A stretch of 64,000 nucleotides of DNA from Nitrososphaerota archaeon (GTDB taxonomy: Archaea > Thermoproteota > Nitrososphaeria > Conexivisphaerales > Conexivisphaeraceae): contig WALT01000025.1 of NCBI GenBank assembly GCA_015522695.1, positions 1 to 64,000 on the forward strand. The letters run 5' to 3'. A program made the position numbers and the translations under genes. The first letter of the stretch is position 1. Each line of letters opens with the position of its first letter. This document shows, one piece after another, positions 42,764 through 52,477 of the stretch. The notes under the pieces were generated by a model. The model was not told where the DNA came from. It ran no database searches and worked only from the letters and a program-made list of their open reading frames with translations.

Positions 42764-43771
42764 ATGGAATTGACATCGATACTCGTAGGGTGTTGTGGGA
42801 AAGCAGGGCTGAGCCTGAACGAGTATTCCAAGGTTTTGAAGCTGATGGAGATCCAGGATACGTTCTACAGGATAGTGCGGGAGGAGACGTTAAGGAAGTG
42901 GAGGAAAACAGTGGGTGGAGGGTTCGAGCTCACGATGAAGGCGTTTCAAGGTCTGACACACCCATATTCGAGCCCGACGTGGAGGAGGGCAGGTAAGATA
43001 CCGTTTTCAGCAGACAAAAACGGTTTTGGTCTGCTTAAGAACTCGAGGGAGGTAGCTGAGTCCTGGAAGGCCACGGTAAGGGAGGCTGAGGCCGTGGAGG
43101 CGAGCTATATAATCGTTCAGCTTCCACCTTCCTTCAGGGCCACAGAGAGCAACGCGAAGAGGATAGCTGAGTTCTTCTCGGGCGTCGATAAACCTGTCCC
43201 GGTCGGCGTCGAAGTCAGAGGTCGTGGCTGGCTAGAGATGACCGATGTCCTCGGGGACTCCATGGAGGAGGCACATATCACCCATGTCGTGGATCCTCTG
43301 GTGTCGACGCCCATCCATGTCGATGGTCCAGCGTATTTCAGGCTGCATGGAAAGCTTCCCGGCTATGACTACCAGTACACGACTGATGAGTTGAAACGCT
43401 TAGCGGAAGGAGCGGGTAAAAATGATAGAGCCTATGTTCTGTTCAATAATCTGGCGATGCTCGAGGATGCCCTCAGGTTCAAGGGGATAACCTCCGGACG
43501 GGAGATCAGGTTGCCCGGAATTAAGAGCAGGGCAAGGGAGATATTCTCCAAGGTTGGACGACCGATAGATGTCTTGAGGATCTCGAGGAGATATGGTTTC
43601 CTGAGGGTCGGTGTGGATGGTGAGCCCACGATTGCAGAGCTTATAAACGCGGTTGGTGGGAGGGATATCCTGACCGACTGGAAGGAACTTGTAGAGTACA
43701 TGGAAAGGGGGGCAGCTGCCCTCGGAACGTTCAGCGACCGAACCTCCTGTTCCTCCTCTGATAGGTCCTGA
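42764..43771 (+). CDS. DUF72 family protein
   Basis: A 335-residue protein. The DUF72 TIM-barrel-like domain spans about residues 5-240: VGCCGKAGLSLNEY, the EIQDTFYRI strand, FELTMKAFQGLTHP, FLQLPPSF-like IIVQLPPSFRA and the end YFRLHGK...YVLFNNLAMLEDALRF. About 80 further residues form a C-terminal extension not seen in the shortest members. Function is unproven. Its 3' end overlaps convergent uppS by 41 bases. Confidence 0.85.
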   Translation: MELTSILVGCCGKAGLSLNEYSKVLKLMEIQDTFYRIVREETLRKWRKTVGGGFELTMKAFQGLTHPYSSPTWRRAGKIPFSADKNGFGLLKNSREVAESWKATVREAEAVEASYIIVQLPPSFRATESNAKRIAEFFSGVDKPVPVGVEVRGRGWLEMTDVLGDSMEEAHITHVVDPLVSTPIHVDGPAYFRLHGKLPGYDYQYTTDELKRLAEGAGKNDRAYVLFNNLAMLEDALRFKGITSGREIRLPGIKSRAREIFSKVGRPIDVLRISRRYGFLRVGVDGEPTIAELINAVGGRDILTDWKELVEYMERGAAALGTFSDRTSCSSSDRS

Positions 43772-44543
43772 TAGCCCTTAAAAGGTCTATATATCGGAAC
43801 TCGGGCCAGTATACATCGAGGAACACGAGCTCGCTATATGCAGATTGCCATATCAAGAATCCGCTGAGTCGAACCTCCCCGGAAGTCCTTATTATGAGGT
43901 CAGGATCCGGATTAGGCAGCTGCCCTGTATACATGAGCTTGGACAGGAAATAATCATCTATCTCTCCAAGGCTCACCTCGCCCTTCTGGACAAGTTCAGC
44001 CGCCTTTCTAGCCGCTCGAACGATCTCGTATCTTCCACCATACGCCACCGCCACGTTGAGGTGACGCTTGTCGTAGCCGTGGGTCACATTTTCTAGCTCC
44101 TTCAACGCAGAACGTACATCGGCGGGAAGAAGTTCCCACTCCCCGATGATCCTGATATGTACCTTGTTTTCATGTACAAGGGGATCGCTCTTGAGACTTC
44201 TAGCCTTCTCGATTATCAAATTATATATATTCTCCAACTCCTCGATGGGTCTTTCCCGGATATTATCTATGGAGAGTACATACACCGTCATGACCTTAAC
44301 GCCGAGCTTCAGCAGCCACCTTAATACCTCCTCGAGTTTATCTGCACCATACTTATGGCCGAGCCATCTGGGGATCCTCTTCTCCTCTGCCCACCTCCTG
44401 TTACCGTCGAGTATCAACCCCACATGAGAAGGTATCTCCCTCTCGATGACGGCCTTCTCCAGGGCCAATTCATATAATCTATAGATTCCAAAGTAGCCGG
44501 CTAGGGTGATCGCTACCCTGTATAGTTCTCTAGCTGCCCCCAT
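43731..44543 (-). CDS. uppS: Cis-prenyltransferase (undecaprenyl/polyprenyl diphosphate synthase)
   Basis: A 270-residue enzyme making the long-chain cis-polyprenyl diphosphate that becomes the lipid carrier for glycan assembly. HVGLILDGNRRWA carries the catalytic Asp46. YVLSIDNIRERP, NVAVAYGGRYEIVRA and DLIIRTSGEVRLSGFLIWQSAYSEL are the other four conserved regions. It overlaps DUF373 by 14 bases, a pairing common in archaea. Confidence 0.95.
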   Translation of the reverse strand: MGAARELYRVAITLAGYFGIYRLYELALEKAVIEREIPSHVGLILDGNRRWAEEKRIPRWLGHKYGADKLEEVLRWLLKLGVKVMTVYVLSIDNIRERPIEELENIYNLIIEKARSLKSDPLVHENKVHIRIIGEWELLPADVRSALKELENVTHGYDKRHLNVAVAYGGRYEIVRAARKAAELVQKGEVSLGEIDDYFLSKLMYTGQLPNPDPDLIIRTSGEVRLSGFLIWQSAYSELVFLDVYWPEFRYIDLLRAIRTYQRRNRRFGR

Positions 44544-45633
44544 GCTTCTCCCTCTTGGACGTCTTGACCAACCTGTATATCGAATACGTGGCGAGCGTTA
44601 CTATCGCCAAGCCGACGAATACCGCCGTCAATATGATCGATATCGACCTCGAGGGGTCTTTCATGAACAACGCCAGCTCTAAAAGGGGATAGTAGAGCAG
44701 TGATGCTGTGATCAAGCTGGCCAGATACCTGGCGGCTTTAAAGCTCCTCCTTATAGCATAATAGGTCGCCAGTACCCCGAGATTGAGCTCTATCGCCAAC
44801 CATAGGTAGGGGAGTAGCATCTCAACTGCAGCGCCGACGAGATATTGTTCGTAACCGACGTTCGGGGGGATCATCGGGGGCTTGATCGTCGCCACCAGAC
44901 CATTCACGTAGACGAGCCCAGCTAGGACTATGATGGATGAAGCGATCAATGTGAACAATTTCAGATGGAATACCGTGGATCTCCTCGCCTTTGAGAGGAA
45001 TTCGTCTATCCCAAACCCTCTGTATATCATGGCAGCACCGAGTATGATTATTATCGCCTGCCATGCCAATGCCTGAAGGCCGAATAACGATAGCAGACCT
45101 AATGATAGCAAGACGAGCCCGGGCACCCCGAGCGCATATTTTGAGTGTCTAGGATCGTAGACGGCCGCCTTTAAATAGCGCACCAGGACTTCATAGCTCT
45201 CTTCTATCGAACCGCTATGACGTATGACGATCCTCTCGACGCTGAGTATCGAGGTGAGCTGCTGGACGATCGGGATCACCCTCTCATCCTCCGCACCATC
45301 GGACACCAGTACAACCCCCTCTGGCCTGATGCTCCTGACGATCTCGGATACCTGGTTACGTATCCTCCTATCGGCCTCGAAGGAGTCCGTGTGGTGCCCG
45401 GAGATCACGGCGACCTCAACATCATATCCTTTACTCCTTAACGTATCAGCGGTCTTTACAGCGGCGAATATGCTGTTGGCGTCAGCCTCCTCTGGATCTA
45501 CGAGGGCGAGCTTCACGCCGGCCTCGAGGCTGGCTCTCCTCCCTAGAATGGGGGTCTTAACGTTCGCCTTGAACCCTAGATCATCGTCTCTATCCACACA
45601 TAATACCAATATCCTCCCCTTGCCCTCCACCAT
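44530..45633 (-). CDS. DUF373 family membrane protein
   Basis: A 367-residue protein. A cytosolic N-terminal domain of about 150 residues begins with ILVLCVDRDDDLG, includes DPEEADANSIFAA and VEVAVISGH, and ends near SVERIVIRHSGS. Six or so membrane segments follow (for example LGVPGLVLLSLGLLSLFGL). The function is unknown, but linkage to cis-prenyltransferase hints at a role in polyprenyl lipid or surface glycan metabolism. Confidence 0.88.
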   Translation of the reverse strand: MVEGKGRILVLCVDRDDDLGFKANVKTPILGRRASLEAGVKLALVDPEEADANSIFAAVKTADTLRSKGYDVEVAVISGHHTDSFEADRRIRNQVSEIVRSIRPEGVVLVSDGAEDERVIPIVQQLTSILSVERIVIRHSGSIEESYEVLVRYLKAAVYDPRHSKYALGVPGLVLLSLGLLSLFGLQALAWQAIIIILGAAMIYRGFGIDEFLSKARRSTVFHLKLFTLIASSIIVLAGLVYVNGLVATIKPPMIPPNVGYEQYLVGAAVEMLLPYLWLAIELNLGVLATYYAIRRSFKAARYLASLITASLLYYPLLELALFMKDPSRSISIILTAVFVGLAIVTLATYSIYRLVKTSKREKHGGS

Positions 45634-45693
45634 CTTACGATTGCCTACTATCTTTTAGACATGGAGATATGATAAATTCTTCGGAAAATTGTT

Positions 45694-46515
45694 CTATGTC
45701 CCGTCGGGAGAGTACAGGACCTTCAGGTCATCCCATGACAGCGGCTCATTATGCTTCAGTCTCTCGAGAGCTCTCTCCCTTTTCTCGGCAAGTATCCTCT
45801 CCTCCTCCTTCCTCCTCTTATCCTCATGTTCCTCACGGACCTGTAGACGTCTCGCCCTGATATCCGCCTCCACTCGAACCAGCCTGTCCTCGAGTTCTCT
45901 GATGTCGTCCTTTAATCCTCGCATCTCCTCGATCAGTTGCTTCTTCGCCCCCAGCAATTTTCTGATGTGTTCCCTTCTAACGGCCAGCTCATCATATACT
46001 GAGTCGAGCTCGGATTTGACTTCATAATACTTATTCCCGAGCGTCTTGACACGACGAGTGAGGATCTCCATCTCCGATTTAACGCGATAGGCCTTCTTCC
46101 AGGATGCAAGCTCCCTGGAGAGCCTCGTGAGGCTCCCCATCACCTTTTTTTCATCTATCTCGGTACCGGGCTTCGTCTGCAGTTCCCACTCCAACTTCGC
46201 GATATCATCCTCGAGCTCGGCAGCCCTTTCCGGCCCCATGGACATCTGCAGCGAGCGTGATATCCTCCTGAGCTCGGCGAGCCTTTCACGGATCTCCTTT
46301 AGCTTCGATGAAGTTCTAGATCTCTCCTCCTTAAGCCCCGCGGCGTGTTCCTTGAGGACGTTATATCTATCGTTTTCATCATCCAGCCTCTCTCTGATCT
46401 CCGCCAGTTCGAGCCTTAACGCCTCCATCTTCTCCTTGAGTTTTTCTATCTGCCTCCTCAGGGCAGCTTTCTCCTTGGAGAGCTGCTTAATCTCTTCCTC
46501 TAGTCCATAGCTCAT
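45694..46515 (-). CDS. Coiled-coil protein (COG1340-like)
   Basis: A 273-residue protein that is almost entirely heptad coiled coil from residue 5 to about 250, rich in Glu, Lys and Arg (EEEIKQLSKEKAALRRQIEK onwards). A short C-terminal motif HNEPLSWDDLKVLYSPDG is typical of this archaeal family, found beside other coiled-coil and translation genes. Function unknown. It is last in the BCAA operon, overlapping leuB by 29 bases. Confidence 0.8.
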   Translation of the reverse strand: MSYGLEEEIKQLSKEKAALRRQIEKLKEKMEALRLELAEIRERLDDENDRYNVLKEHAAGLKEERSRTSSKLKEIRERLAELRRISRSLQMSMGPERAAELEDDIAKLEWELQTKPGTEIDEKKVMGSLTRLSRELASWKKAYRVKSEMEILTRRVKTLGNKYYEVKSELDSVYDELAVRREHIRKLLGAKKQLIEEMRGLKDDIRELEDRLVRVEADIRARRLQVREEHEDKRRKEEERILAEKRERALERLKHNEPLSWDDLKVLYSPDGT

Positions 46516-47524
46516 CGATTATCGCCTCCAATTCCTTAGAGATCTGGCTGGTTCTATGATGACCTCCCAGGTCAGGCGTCTTCACCCCCCTCTCAAGCGC
46601 GATGACCGCCGATTTTTCCACGAGCATGGATGCCTTCGAAAGCCTTTCGTCGTTTTTCCCATCCCCCAGCCAGTCGAGCATCATCGCAGCCGAGAGAACG
46701 GTCGCATAGGGATTTGCGATGTCCCTTCCAGCGATATCCGGCGCAGATCCATGGACTGGTTCGAAGAGACCCCTCTCGTCACCGATGTTCGCGGCCGGAG
46801 CGACGCCAAGTCCGCCGACGACCTGGGCAAGCTCATCGGACAATATATCACCATACAGGTTCGACGTCAGGATGACATCGAAGCTCTCCGGGTTTCTGAC
46901 GATGGCCATCGCAGCCGCATCGACGTACATATCCCTGTAGGCTACATCGGGGTGGTTGCTTGAGGACCTGTGTGCACATCTAGCGAACAATCCATCGGTT
47001 ACAGGTAGGACATTCCCCTTATGAACTATGGTCACATGTTTCCTTCTCCTCTCGGCCAAGTTGAACGCGAACTCTGCTATCCTCATGGATGCTACCTCCG
47101 TTACCACCTTCAACGCTATGGCCGCTCCGGGGAGCTCGAACTCGTAACCTTTGTATAAGTCCTCGGTGTTCTCTCTGACTATTACCACATCCACGTTTGA
47201 AGCCAACGCCTTCACGCCAGGCATGGTCTTCGCGGGCCTGAGGTTAACGTAGAGATCATACACCTGTCTCAGGCGGACTATCACATCCTTTGCCGTCTCA
47301 CCCACCGGACCCTTCAGCGTCGCATCGGCGGTACCCACGGCCTCGAGGGTCTCCCTCGGAAGAGCTTCCCCCAACTCCTCCAGAGCACGGTCACCAGCTG
47401 GATACCTCTCGAATTCCAGTGTAACCCCTGTCAACTCGGTCGCTTTGGTCACGACGCTGACAGCGACGGGGATTATCTCCGGGCCTATCCCATCGCCCTC
47501 CAGGACTGCTATCTTATACATCAT
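46487..47524 (-). CDS. leuB: 3-isopropylmalate dehydrogenase
   Basis: A 345-residue NAD-dependent decarboxylating dehydrogenase of the leucine pathway; it may also act on 3-methylmalate in the citramalate route. The opening IAVLEGDGIGPEIIPVAV, substrate arginines in VRLRQVYDLYVNLRPAKT and VIVRENTEDLYKG, the NLYGDILSDELAQVVGGLG metal site and the cofactor region PVHGSAPDIAGRDIANP are all present. It overlaps leuA by 11 bases. Confidence 0.93.
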   Translation of the reverse strand: MMYKIAVLEGDGIGPEIIPVAVSVVTKATELTGVTLEFERYPAGDRALEELGEALPRETLEAVGTADATLKGPVGETAKDVIVRLRQVYDLYVNLRPAKTMPGVKALASNVDVVIVRENTEDLYKGYEFELPGAAIALKVVTEVASMRIAEFAFNLAERRRKHVTIVHKGNVLPVTDGLFARCAHRSSSNHPDVAYRDMYVDAAAMAIVRNPESFDVILTSNLYGDILSDELAQVVGGLGVAPAANIGDERGLFEPVHGSAPDIAGRDIANPYATVLSAAMMLDWLGDGKNDERLSKASMLVEKSAVIALERGVKTPDLGGHHRTSQISKELEAIIDELWTRGRD

Positions 47525-49073
47525 CCATCATCCTCATATTCGCTTTAATGGCCTTCTTGAGCAACAGCTTGTTCATACCATCTATCAAAGCCTCGACGCT
47601 GGCAACTACTATATCTGGACCCGTGGCCCTAGCCGATGCCATATTACCCATGCTATCCTGAACCTTTATTATCACCTCCCCGAGTGCATCCGACCCTCCA
47701 GTTATAGCTTCAAGCCTATATTCGGATAGACGGGCATCCACGAGCTCGCTTGTCACCTGCTGAATCGCCTTTATGGCAGCGTCGACAGGACCGACGCCTA
47801 TGCTGGATGTTTTGCCCTCCTTATCGTCGATGATCATCGTAATCGAGGCCGTCGGGTTCACGTTTTTGCCTGTGACGACGATGAAGTCCTTCAGACGGAC
47901 TCGTGCCTCCTCCGTAGGTATCCTCCCCGTAACACTCCTAGCTATGGCCAATAGATCGGCATCAGTCACCTTCTTCCCCATGTCCCCGAGTTTCTTCACC
48001 TCATGTAGGATGACCTTAAGCTGTTCCCTGGTGACTGTGATCCCATATTCCTTAAGCATGGCCTCGACCCCATGTGTACCAGCATGTTTCCCAGCAACGA
48101 GCCACCGCTGACGGCCGACGGTCTCCGGCGTCATGGGCTCGTATGTGGAGGGCATCTCTATCACGCCGTGGACATGTATGCCTGATTCATGGCTGAATGC
48201 GTTCTCTCCAACGATCGCCTTATTGGGTTGGGGATAAAGCCCGGTGAGTTTAGCCACAAGCCTGGAGGTCTCGTATACGAATTCGCTCCTAATCCTGAAC
48301 CTCTTACCGTAGAGGATCCTGAGGGCCATCACCACCTCCTCGAGGGCCGCATTTCCAGCCCTCTCACCGATCCCGTTTATCGTCCCATGGAACTGATTGG
48401 CCCCAGCTAGCACCGATGCTATGCTGTTAGCGACCGCTAGGCCGAAGTCGTTATGGCAATGCACGCTGATGAGTTTCCCAGGGGCGGCCTTACGGGTCAG
48501 CTCGACGAGCTCCTTCATCCTTTCGGGCGTCGCCACCCCCACGGTATCCGGTATATCGATCACGTCCACGTCGGCCTTTGCAACCTCCGTGAAGACCTCT
48601 CGCAGGAACGAGGGGTCGGTCCTCGTGGCATCCTCGGCTGAGAACTCCACCTCGACGCCATGAGACTTCAGATATTCTACCGCCTCGACGGCCTTCATCA
48701 GAGCTTCTTCCCTATCGATCTTCAACTTATACTTCAGATGGATATCCGAGGTGGCTATGAAGACGTGAACTCTATCGACACCAATTGATAGTGCCGTATC
48801 CATATCCTTCCTGTTTGTCCTGGCGAGCACGGCGACCCTCGCGTTGGGCTTCAGCGAGACTATCCCCTTGACGCCTTCCAGCTCACCCCCGCTAACCACA
48901 GGAAACCCCGCTTCTATCACATCGACCCCTAGTTTGTCGAGCTGCCTCGCGATCTCAACTTTCTCATCCACGGTCAGCGAAACTCCGGGTGTTTGCTCAC
49001 CATCCCTAAGTGTGGTGTCGAAGACGTATACCGTACCATCGTCTATCGTTAGACGTCCCAAGCCTTTCCTCAC
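47514..49073 (-). CDS. leuA: 2-isopropylmalate synthase
   Basis: A 519-residue enzyme condensing acetyl-CoA with 2-oxoisovalerate, the committed step to leucine. DTTLRDGEQTPGVSLT starts the TIM barrel, VIEAGFPVVSGGELEG distinguishes it from the citramalate enzyme at 54185, and the metal histidines are in VHCHNDFGLAVANS. The C-terminal regulatory domain from about residue 390 could bind leucine. Its ATG shares a base with the ilvC stop. Confidence 0.9.
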   Translation of the reverse strand: MRKGLGRLTIDDGTVYVFDTTLRDGEQTPGVSLTVDEKVEIARQLDKLGVDVIEAGFPVVSGGELEGVKGIVSLKPNARVAVLARTNRKDMDTALSIGVDRVHVFIATSDIHLKYKLKIDREEALMKAVEAVEYLKSHGVEVEFSAEDATRTDPSFLREVFTEVAKADVDVIDIPDTVGVATPERMKELVELTRKAAPGKLISVHCHNDFGLAVANSIASVLAGANQFHGTINGIGERAGNAALEEVVMALRILYGKRFRIRSEFVYETSRLVAKLTGLYPQPNKAIVGENAFSHESGIHVHGVIEMPSTYEPMTPETVGRQRWLVAGKHAGTHGVEAMLKEYGITVTREQLKVILHEVKKLGDMGKKVTDADLLAIARSVTGRIPTEEARVRLKDFIVVTGKNVNPTASITMIIDDKEGKTSSIGVGPVDAAIKAIQQVTSELVDARLSEYRLEAITGGSDALGEVIIKVQDSMGNMASARATGPDIVVASVEALIDGMNKLLLKKAIKANMRMMDDV

Positions 49074-50068
49074 TATTGGACACCCGCTCGCATGAGCCTC
49101 CTCATCTGCTCCCCTATCCTCTCTATCTCATGGTCTTCCATCTCATCGACGAGCTCCTTCATCCTCCTTCTGCTGGCCTCCATGTTCCCAGTCCACTCCT
49201 CGGCGAACTTCCCGGATCTTATCTCCTCAAGTATCTCCTTCATCTCCTTTCGAACGCCTTCATCGATGACCCTGGGTCCACGGGTGAGCCCACCATATCT
49301 CGCGGTCTCGGATACGGATTCGAGCATATTTGTGAGCCCTCCGTGATATATCAGGTCGACTATCAGTTTCAGCTCGTTGAGCACCTCGAAGTATGCCACC
49401 TCAGGCTGATAGCCTGCCTCGACTAGCGTCTCAAAACCGGAGAGTATTAAATATGTGATACCGCCCACGAGGACCGTCTGCTCACCGAACAGATCGGTTT
49501 CAACTTCCTCCTTGAAGCTCGTCTTCATGACGCCGGCCCTCGTCGAACCTATCGCCTTCGCATATGCCAATGCGAGATCCATGGCCCTCCCGGTGTAGTC
49601 CTGCTCTACAGCTACAAGCGAGGGAACACCCCGTCCGGCGACGAACTCCTCACGCACCCTGGGACCAGGGCCCTTCGGCGCGACCATGAAAACGTCCACC
49701 TCCTCAGGTGGTTTTATCAATCCATAGTGCACACAGAAAGCGTGGGAAAAGCCGAGGGCGTCACCTTCCTCGAGTGTAGGTCTGATATCCTTCCTGTAGA
49801 CTTCCGGTTGCCATAGATCTGGTATCAACATCTGTATGACATCTGCCCTTTTAGCTGCCTCCCCTATCTCGAGGGGCTCGAAACCATCCTCCTTCGCCCT
49901 CCTCCACGAGGGACCATTGGGCCTAACCCCCACGATCACGCTCACGCCAGCATCCCGTAGGTTGAGCGCCTGAGCCCTTCCCTGGCTCCCATAACCTATG
50001 ACCGCTACAAGTCTATCCTCAATGGGGTCTATCCTGACGTCCTCATCATAGAACACCTTGGTCAACAA
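49073..50068 (-). CDS. ilvC: Ketol-acid reductoisomerase
   Basis: A 331-residue class I enzyme that isomerises and reduces acetolactate or acetohydroxybutyrate. The NAD(P)H loop is [19 protein letters not shown]. The C-terminal knotted domain has [34 protein letters not shown] and [12 protein letters not shown]. It sits one base after ilvH and abuts leuA. Confidence 0.96.
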   Translation of the reverse strand: MLTKVFYDEDVRIDPIEDRLVAVIGYGSQGRAQALNLRDAGVSVIVGVRPNGPSWRRAKEDGFEPLEIGEAAKRADVIQMLIPDLWQPEVYRKDIRPTLEEGDALGFSHAFCVHYGLIKPPEEVDVFMVAPKGPGPRVREEFVAGRGVPSLVAVEQDYTGRAMDLALAYAKAIGSTRAGVMKTSFKEEVETDLFGEQTVLVGGITYLILSGFETLVEAGYQPEVAYFEVLNELKLIVDLIYHGGLTNMLESVSETARYGGLTRGPRVIDEGVRKEMKEILEEIRSGKFAEEWTGNMEASRRRMKELVDEMEDHEIERIGEQMRRLMRAGVQ

Positions 50069-50069
50069 A

Positions 50070-50552
50070 TCACCTCCTACATATCGCTACCACACCGGTT
50101 CTAACAACCTCCTCAAGAACTTTTTCTTCGTCGAGCCTCTCCACAAGTTCATCTACATCTTCAGGCTCGCCGACTAATTGGACCACGAGGTTATCGCCCT
50201 CATACAACACCTGTGCACGGCCATCATCGAACAGCTCTGATAACAACTCGATCCCCTCCCTCTCGATCTTGACGAGGGCCAACTCCCTTTTCACGGTATC
50301 CTCTGGGCGTAACCTATCAACGCTGAGTACGTCCACGGTCCTCCTGAGTATCCTGGCGAAATCATCTGCCATCTGCTCGTCGCCGTACATCATGACGGTC
50401 ATCCTGGAGGTGTCCTTCCTCTCAGTGATCCCAACTGCTATGCTCTCTATATTGAAGTGTCTCCTTCTGAATTGGCTCGCCACCCTGAACAATACCCCTG
50501 GCTTATTCTCGACGAGGAGCGAATACATTATGGATCTTTTCTCTCCGCTCAC
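50070..50552 (-). CDS. ilvH: Acetolactate synthase small (regulatory) subunit
   Basis: A 160-residue ACT-domain protein that binds valine and regulates IlvB. The ACT domain is [32 protein letters not shown]; a second small domain follows from about residue 80 ([11 protein letters not shown]). The end overlaps ilvC's start by one-base spacing, and its ATG overlaps the ilvB stop by four bases, as expected for a 1:1 complex. Confidence 0.95.
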   Translation of the reverse strand: MSGEKRSIMYSLLVENKPGVLFRVASQFRRRHFNIESIAVGITERKDTSRMTVMMYGDEQMADDFARILRRTVDVLSVDRLRPEDTVKRELALVKIEREGIELLSELFDDGRAQVLYEGDNLVVQLVGEPEDVDELVERLDEEKVLEEVVRTGVVAICRR

Positions 50553-52258
50553 ACACCTGCACCCTCTGCGCTCAAAAGGATGTCTTTAAGGGTCTTGCCC
50601 GGACCTACAAACGGATATACGTCTTCCTCTGGATGTATGGGGACGTCTATGACCGTGGTGACGTCATCCTTCAAGGACTCGGTGAAGGCCCTCTTGAATT
50701 CGTCCAACGTATACACCCTAACCCCTTCTGCACCGAAGGACTCGGCTAACTTCACGAAATCCGGTATGGAGCTGAATAGGACGGCGGAGTAGCGCCTGTT
50801 ATAGAATAATCGCTGCCATTGTGCTACCATCCCGAGGGATGAATTGTTCAATATCACGACGATCACTGGAAGCCCTTCCTCGACGCTCGTCGCTAGAGAG
50901 TTCATCGTCATCAGGAAGCTGCCATCCCCCGCTATATCCACTACGGGGACGTCAGGTCGAGCCGCCTTTGCACCTATAGCGGCTGGAAATCCGAATCCCA
51001 TTGTCCCGAGGCCACCGCTGGTTATGAAAGTCCTCGGCTTAAGCACCTTGAAGTAGAGCTCAGCCCACATCTGGTTCTGACCTACCTCCGTCGTAACGAT
51101 GGAGTCAGGTGGTAGTAGTTCCCTCATGATCTTGAGCATGTGGGGCGGGGAGAACTTGGACTTGACGCCGACTATCTTATCATGCCATTCTTCCCTCAAC
51201 TCCTTCACCCTTTTCAACCAACTCCCCCATTTACCGCGCCTCGTCCTCTCGTGGAGGATATCGATCATGAGCTTGAGGCTTGTCCTAAGATCTCCTATTA
51301 CGCCATGGTATGCCGTCACGTTCTTACCTATCTCAGTGGGATCGACATCGAAATGCACTATCTTTGCATCGACCGCGAAACCGCTAACCTCCATCGTCGT
51401 CCTATCTGAAAACCTCACCCCGATTGCCAATATGAGATCAGTCTCGTTGATGAGCTTATTCGCCTGTACTGTGCCATGCATACCGACAGGTCCTAATGCC
51501 AGAGGATGGTTCTCCGGTATTGCACCCTTGCCCATAAGCGTGGTGGCGACCGGGATGTTCATCGATTCGGCAAATCGTAACAACAGATCATAGGCACCTC
51601 CCTTTATCACGCCGCCACCGGCGAGTATTATCGGCCTATTCGACTCTAAGAGCAAGTCCACAGCCTTCGCGACCGCAGCCGGGTCGGGCGGCACATACCG
51701 TCTGTAACCTCTTATGGTGACGGAGTCGGGAAACGGGATCTCCTCCTCTCCCGTCTGGACGTCCTTCGGCATGTCTATGTGGATGGGCGATGTTCTACCT
51801 GTAGAGGCCAAATAGAATGCAGCCTTCACGGTCCAGGGAACCTCGGATGGTCGCAATGGCTGGAATGAATACTTCGTTATGTGTGTGTAGATACCTGTTG
51901 AGTCTATCTCCTGGAAGGCGTCCCTCGCCATCATGTATGTGGGTACCTGCCCCGTTATCGCTACCATGGGTGTGGAGTCCATATATGCTGTGGCTACGCC
52001 CGTGGCCATGTTCGTAGCGCCAGGACCGGATGTAGCCATGCATACACCGACGCGTCCAGATGCACGTGCATAGCCATCAGCCATGTGTGCAGCCGACTGC
52101 TCATGTCTAGCCAGGATATGTCTGATGCCGGTGTTCAACAGCTCATCGTAGATGGACATTATCGAACCACCTGGGATGCCGAATATCACATCGACGTCTT
52201 CACCCTCGAGGGCCTTCACGAACGCTTTCGCGCCAGACATGACGACCAATTTTCTCAC
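50549..52258 (-). CDS. ilvB: Acetolactate synthase large subunit
   Basis: A 569-residue ThDP enzyme making acetolactate and acetohydroxybutyrate. GEDVDVIFGIPGG carries the start of the Pyr domain, the catalytic glutamate is in RHEQSAAHMADGYAR, the FAD region is GPVGMHGTVQANKLI, and the ThDP loop is DIAGDGSFLMTMNSLATSVEEGLPVIVVILNN. GTG 52258 is the start taken; an ATG at 52240 is also possible. Its mRNA appears to begin near 52395, so a leader of about 137 bases, with a small peptide and hairpin, precedes it. Confidence 0.95.
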   Translation of the reverse strand: MRKLVVMSGAKAFVKALEGEDVDVIFGIPGGSIMSIYDELLNTGIRHILARHEQSAAHMADGYARASGRVGVCMATSGPGATNMATGVATAYMDSTPMVAITGQVPTYMMARDAFQEIDSTGIYTHITKYSFQPLRPSEVPWTVKAAFYLASTGRTSPIHIDMPKDVQTGEEEIPFPDSVTIRGYRRYVPPDPAAVAKAVDLLLESNRPIILAGGGVIKGGAYDLLLRFAESMNIPVATTLMGKGAIPENHPLALGPVGMHGTVQANKLINETDLILAIGVRFSDRTTMEVSGFAVDAKIVHFDVDPTEIGKNVTAYHGVIGDLRTSLKLMIDILHERTRRGKWGSWLKRVKELREEWHDKIVGVKSKFSPPHMLKIMRELLPPDSIVTTEVGQNQMWAELYFKVLKPRTFITSGGLGTMGFGFPAAIGAKAARPDVPVVDIAGDGSFLMTMNSLATSVEEGLPVIVVILNNSSLGMVAQWQRLFYNRRYSAVLFSSIPDFVKLAESFGAEGVRVYTLDEFKRAFTESLKDDVTTVIDVPIHPEEDVYPFVGPGKTLKDILLSAEGAGV

Positions 52259-52274
52259 CCATCTTCTTCCAGAG

Positions 52275-52304
52275 GCCGGACATTCAGGTGAAACGATGCC
52301 CGGC
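52275..52304 (-). promoter_or_regulatory. 9-bp hairpin between the leader peptide and ilvB
   Basis: On the minus strand GCCGGGCAT (52304-52296) pairs with ATGTCCGGC (52283-52275), nine pairs with one G-T wobble, around a 12-base loop CGTTTCACCTGA. It begins at the base after the leader peptide's stop codon and ends 16 bases before the ilvB GTG. No T-run follows, so it is not a standard terminator. The loop's TCACC is complementary to GGTGA both at the ilvB start and within the end of the leader peptide, so alternative pairings are possible. Confidence 0.65.
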
Positions 52305-52385
52305 TTAACCTAGAATCACCAGGAGCACGATGGACACAGCTAGCGAGACGCCAGCGAGGGGTCGAGAAGCCATCGCGCTTATCAT
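52305..52385 (-). CDS. Candidate branched-chain leader peptide of the ilvB operon
   Basis: A 26-codon frame from ATG 52385-52383 to TAA 52307-52305. Twelve residues are Ile, Val or Leu, and ten of the thirteen from 13 to 25 are (…GVSLAVSIVLLVILG). A TATA-like box (TATATTTATTA on the minus strand, about 52415-52425) would start the ilvB transcript near 52395, ten bases before this ATG, so the peptide is the first frame of the ilvBHC-leuAB mRNA. Composition and place match bacterial ilv leader peptides, whose translation senses charged tRNA. A small membrane peptide is the alternative. Confidence 0.55.
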   Translation of the reverse strand: MISAMASRPLAGVSLAVSIVLLVILG

Positions 52386-52477
52386 CCTGCCGCCCAGGTT
52401 TTGGAGTGGGCGGTAATAAATATATCGTGGAGGGATGACCAATCCTTAATAATCGAGAAACCCTCCGACTGGCGGCG
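52386..52477. promoter_or_regulatory. Divergent promoter region ilvB / ilvD
   Basis: Two AT-rich boxes lie back to back: about 52415-52425 read leftward for the ilvB operon, and TTAATAATC at about 52445-52453 read rightward for ilvD, whose TTG at 52478 would then be almost leaderless. No clear palindrome for a shared regulator was found. Confidence 0.5.
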
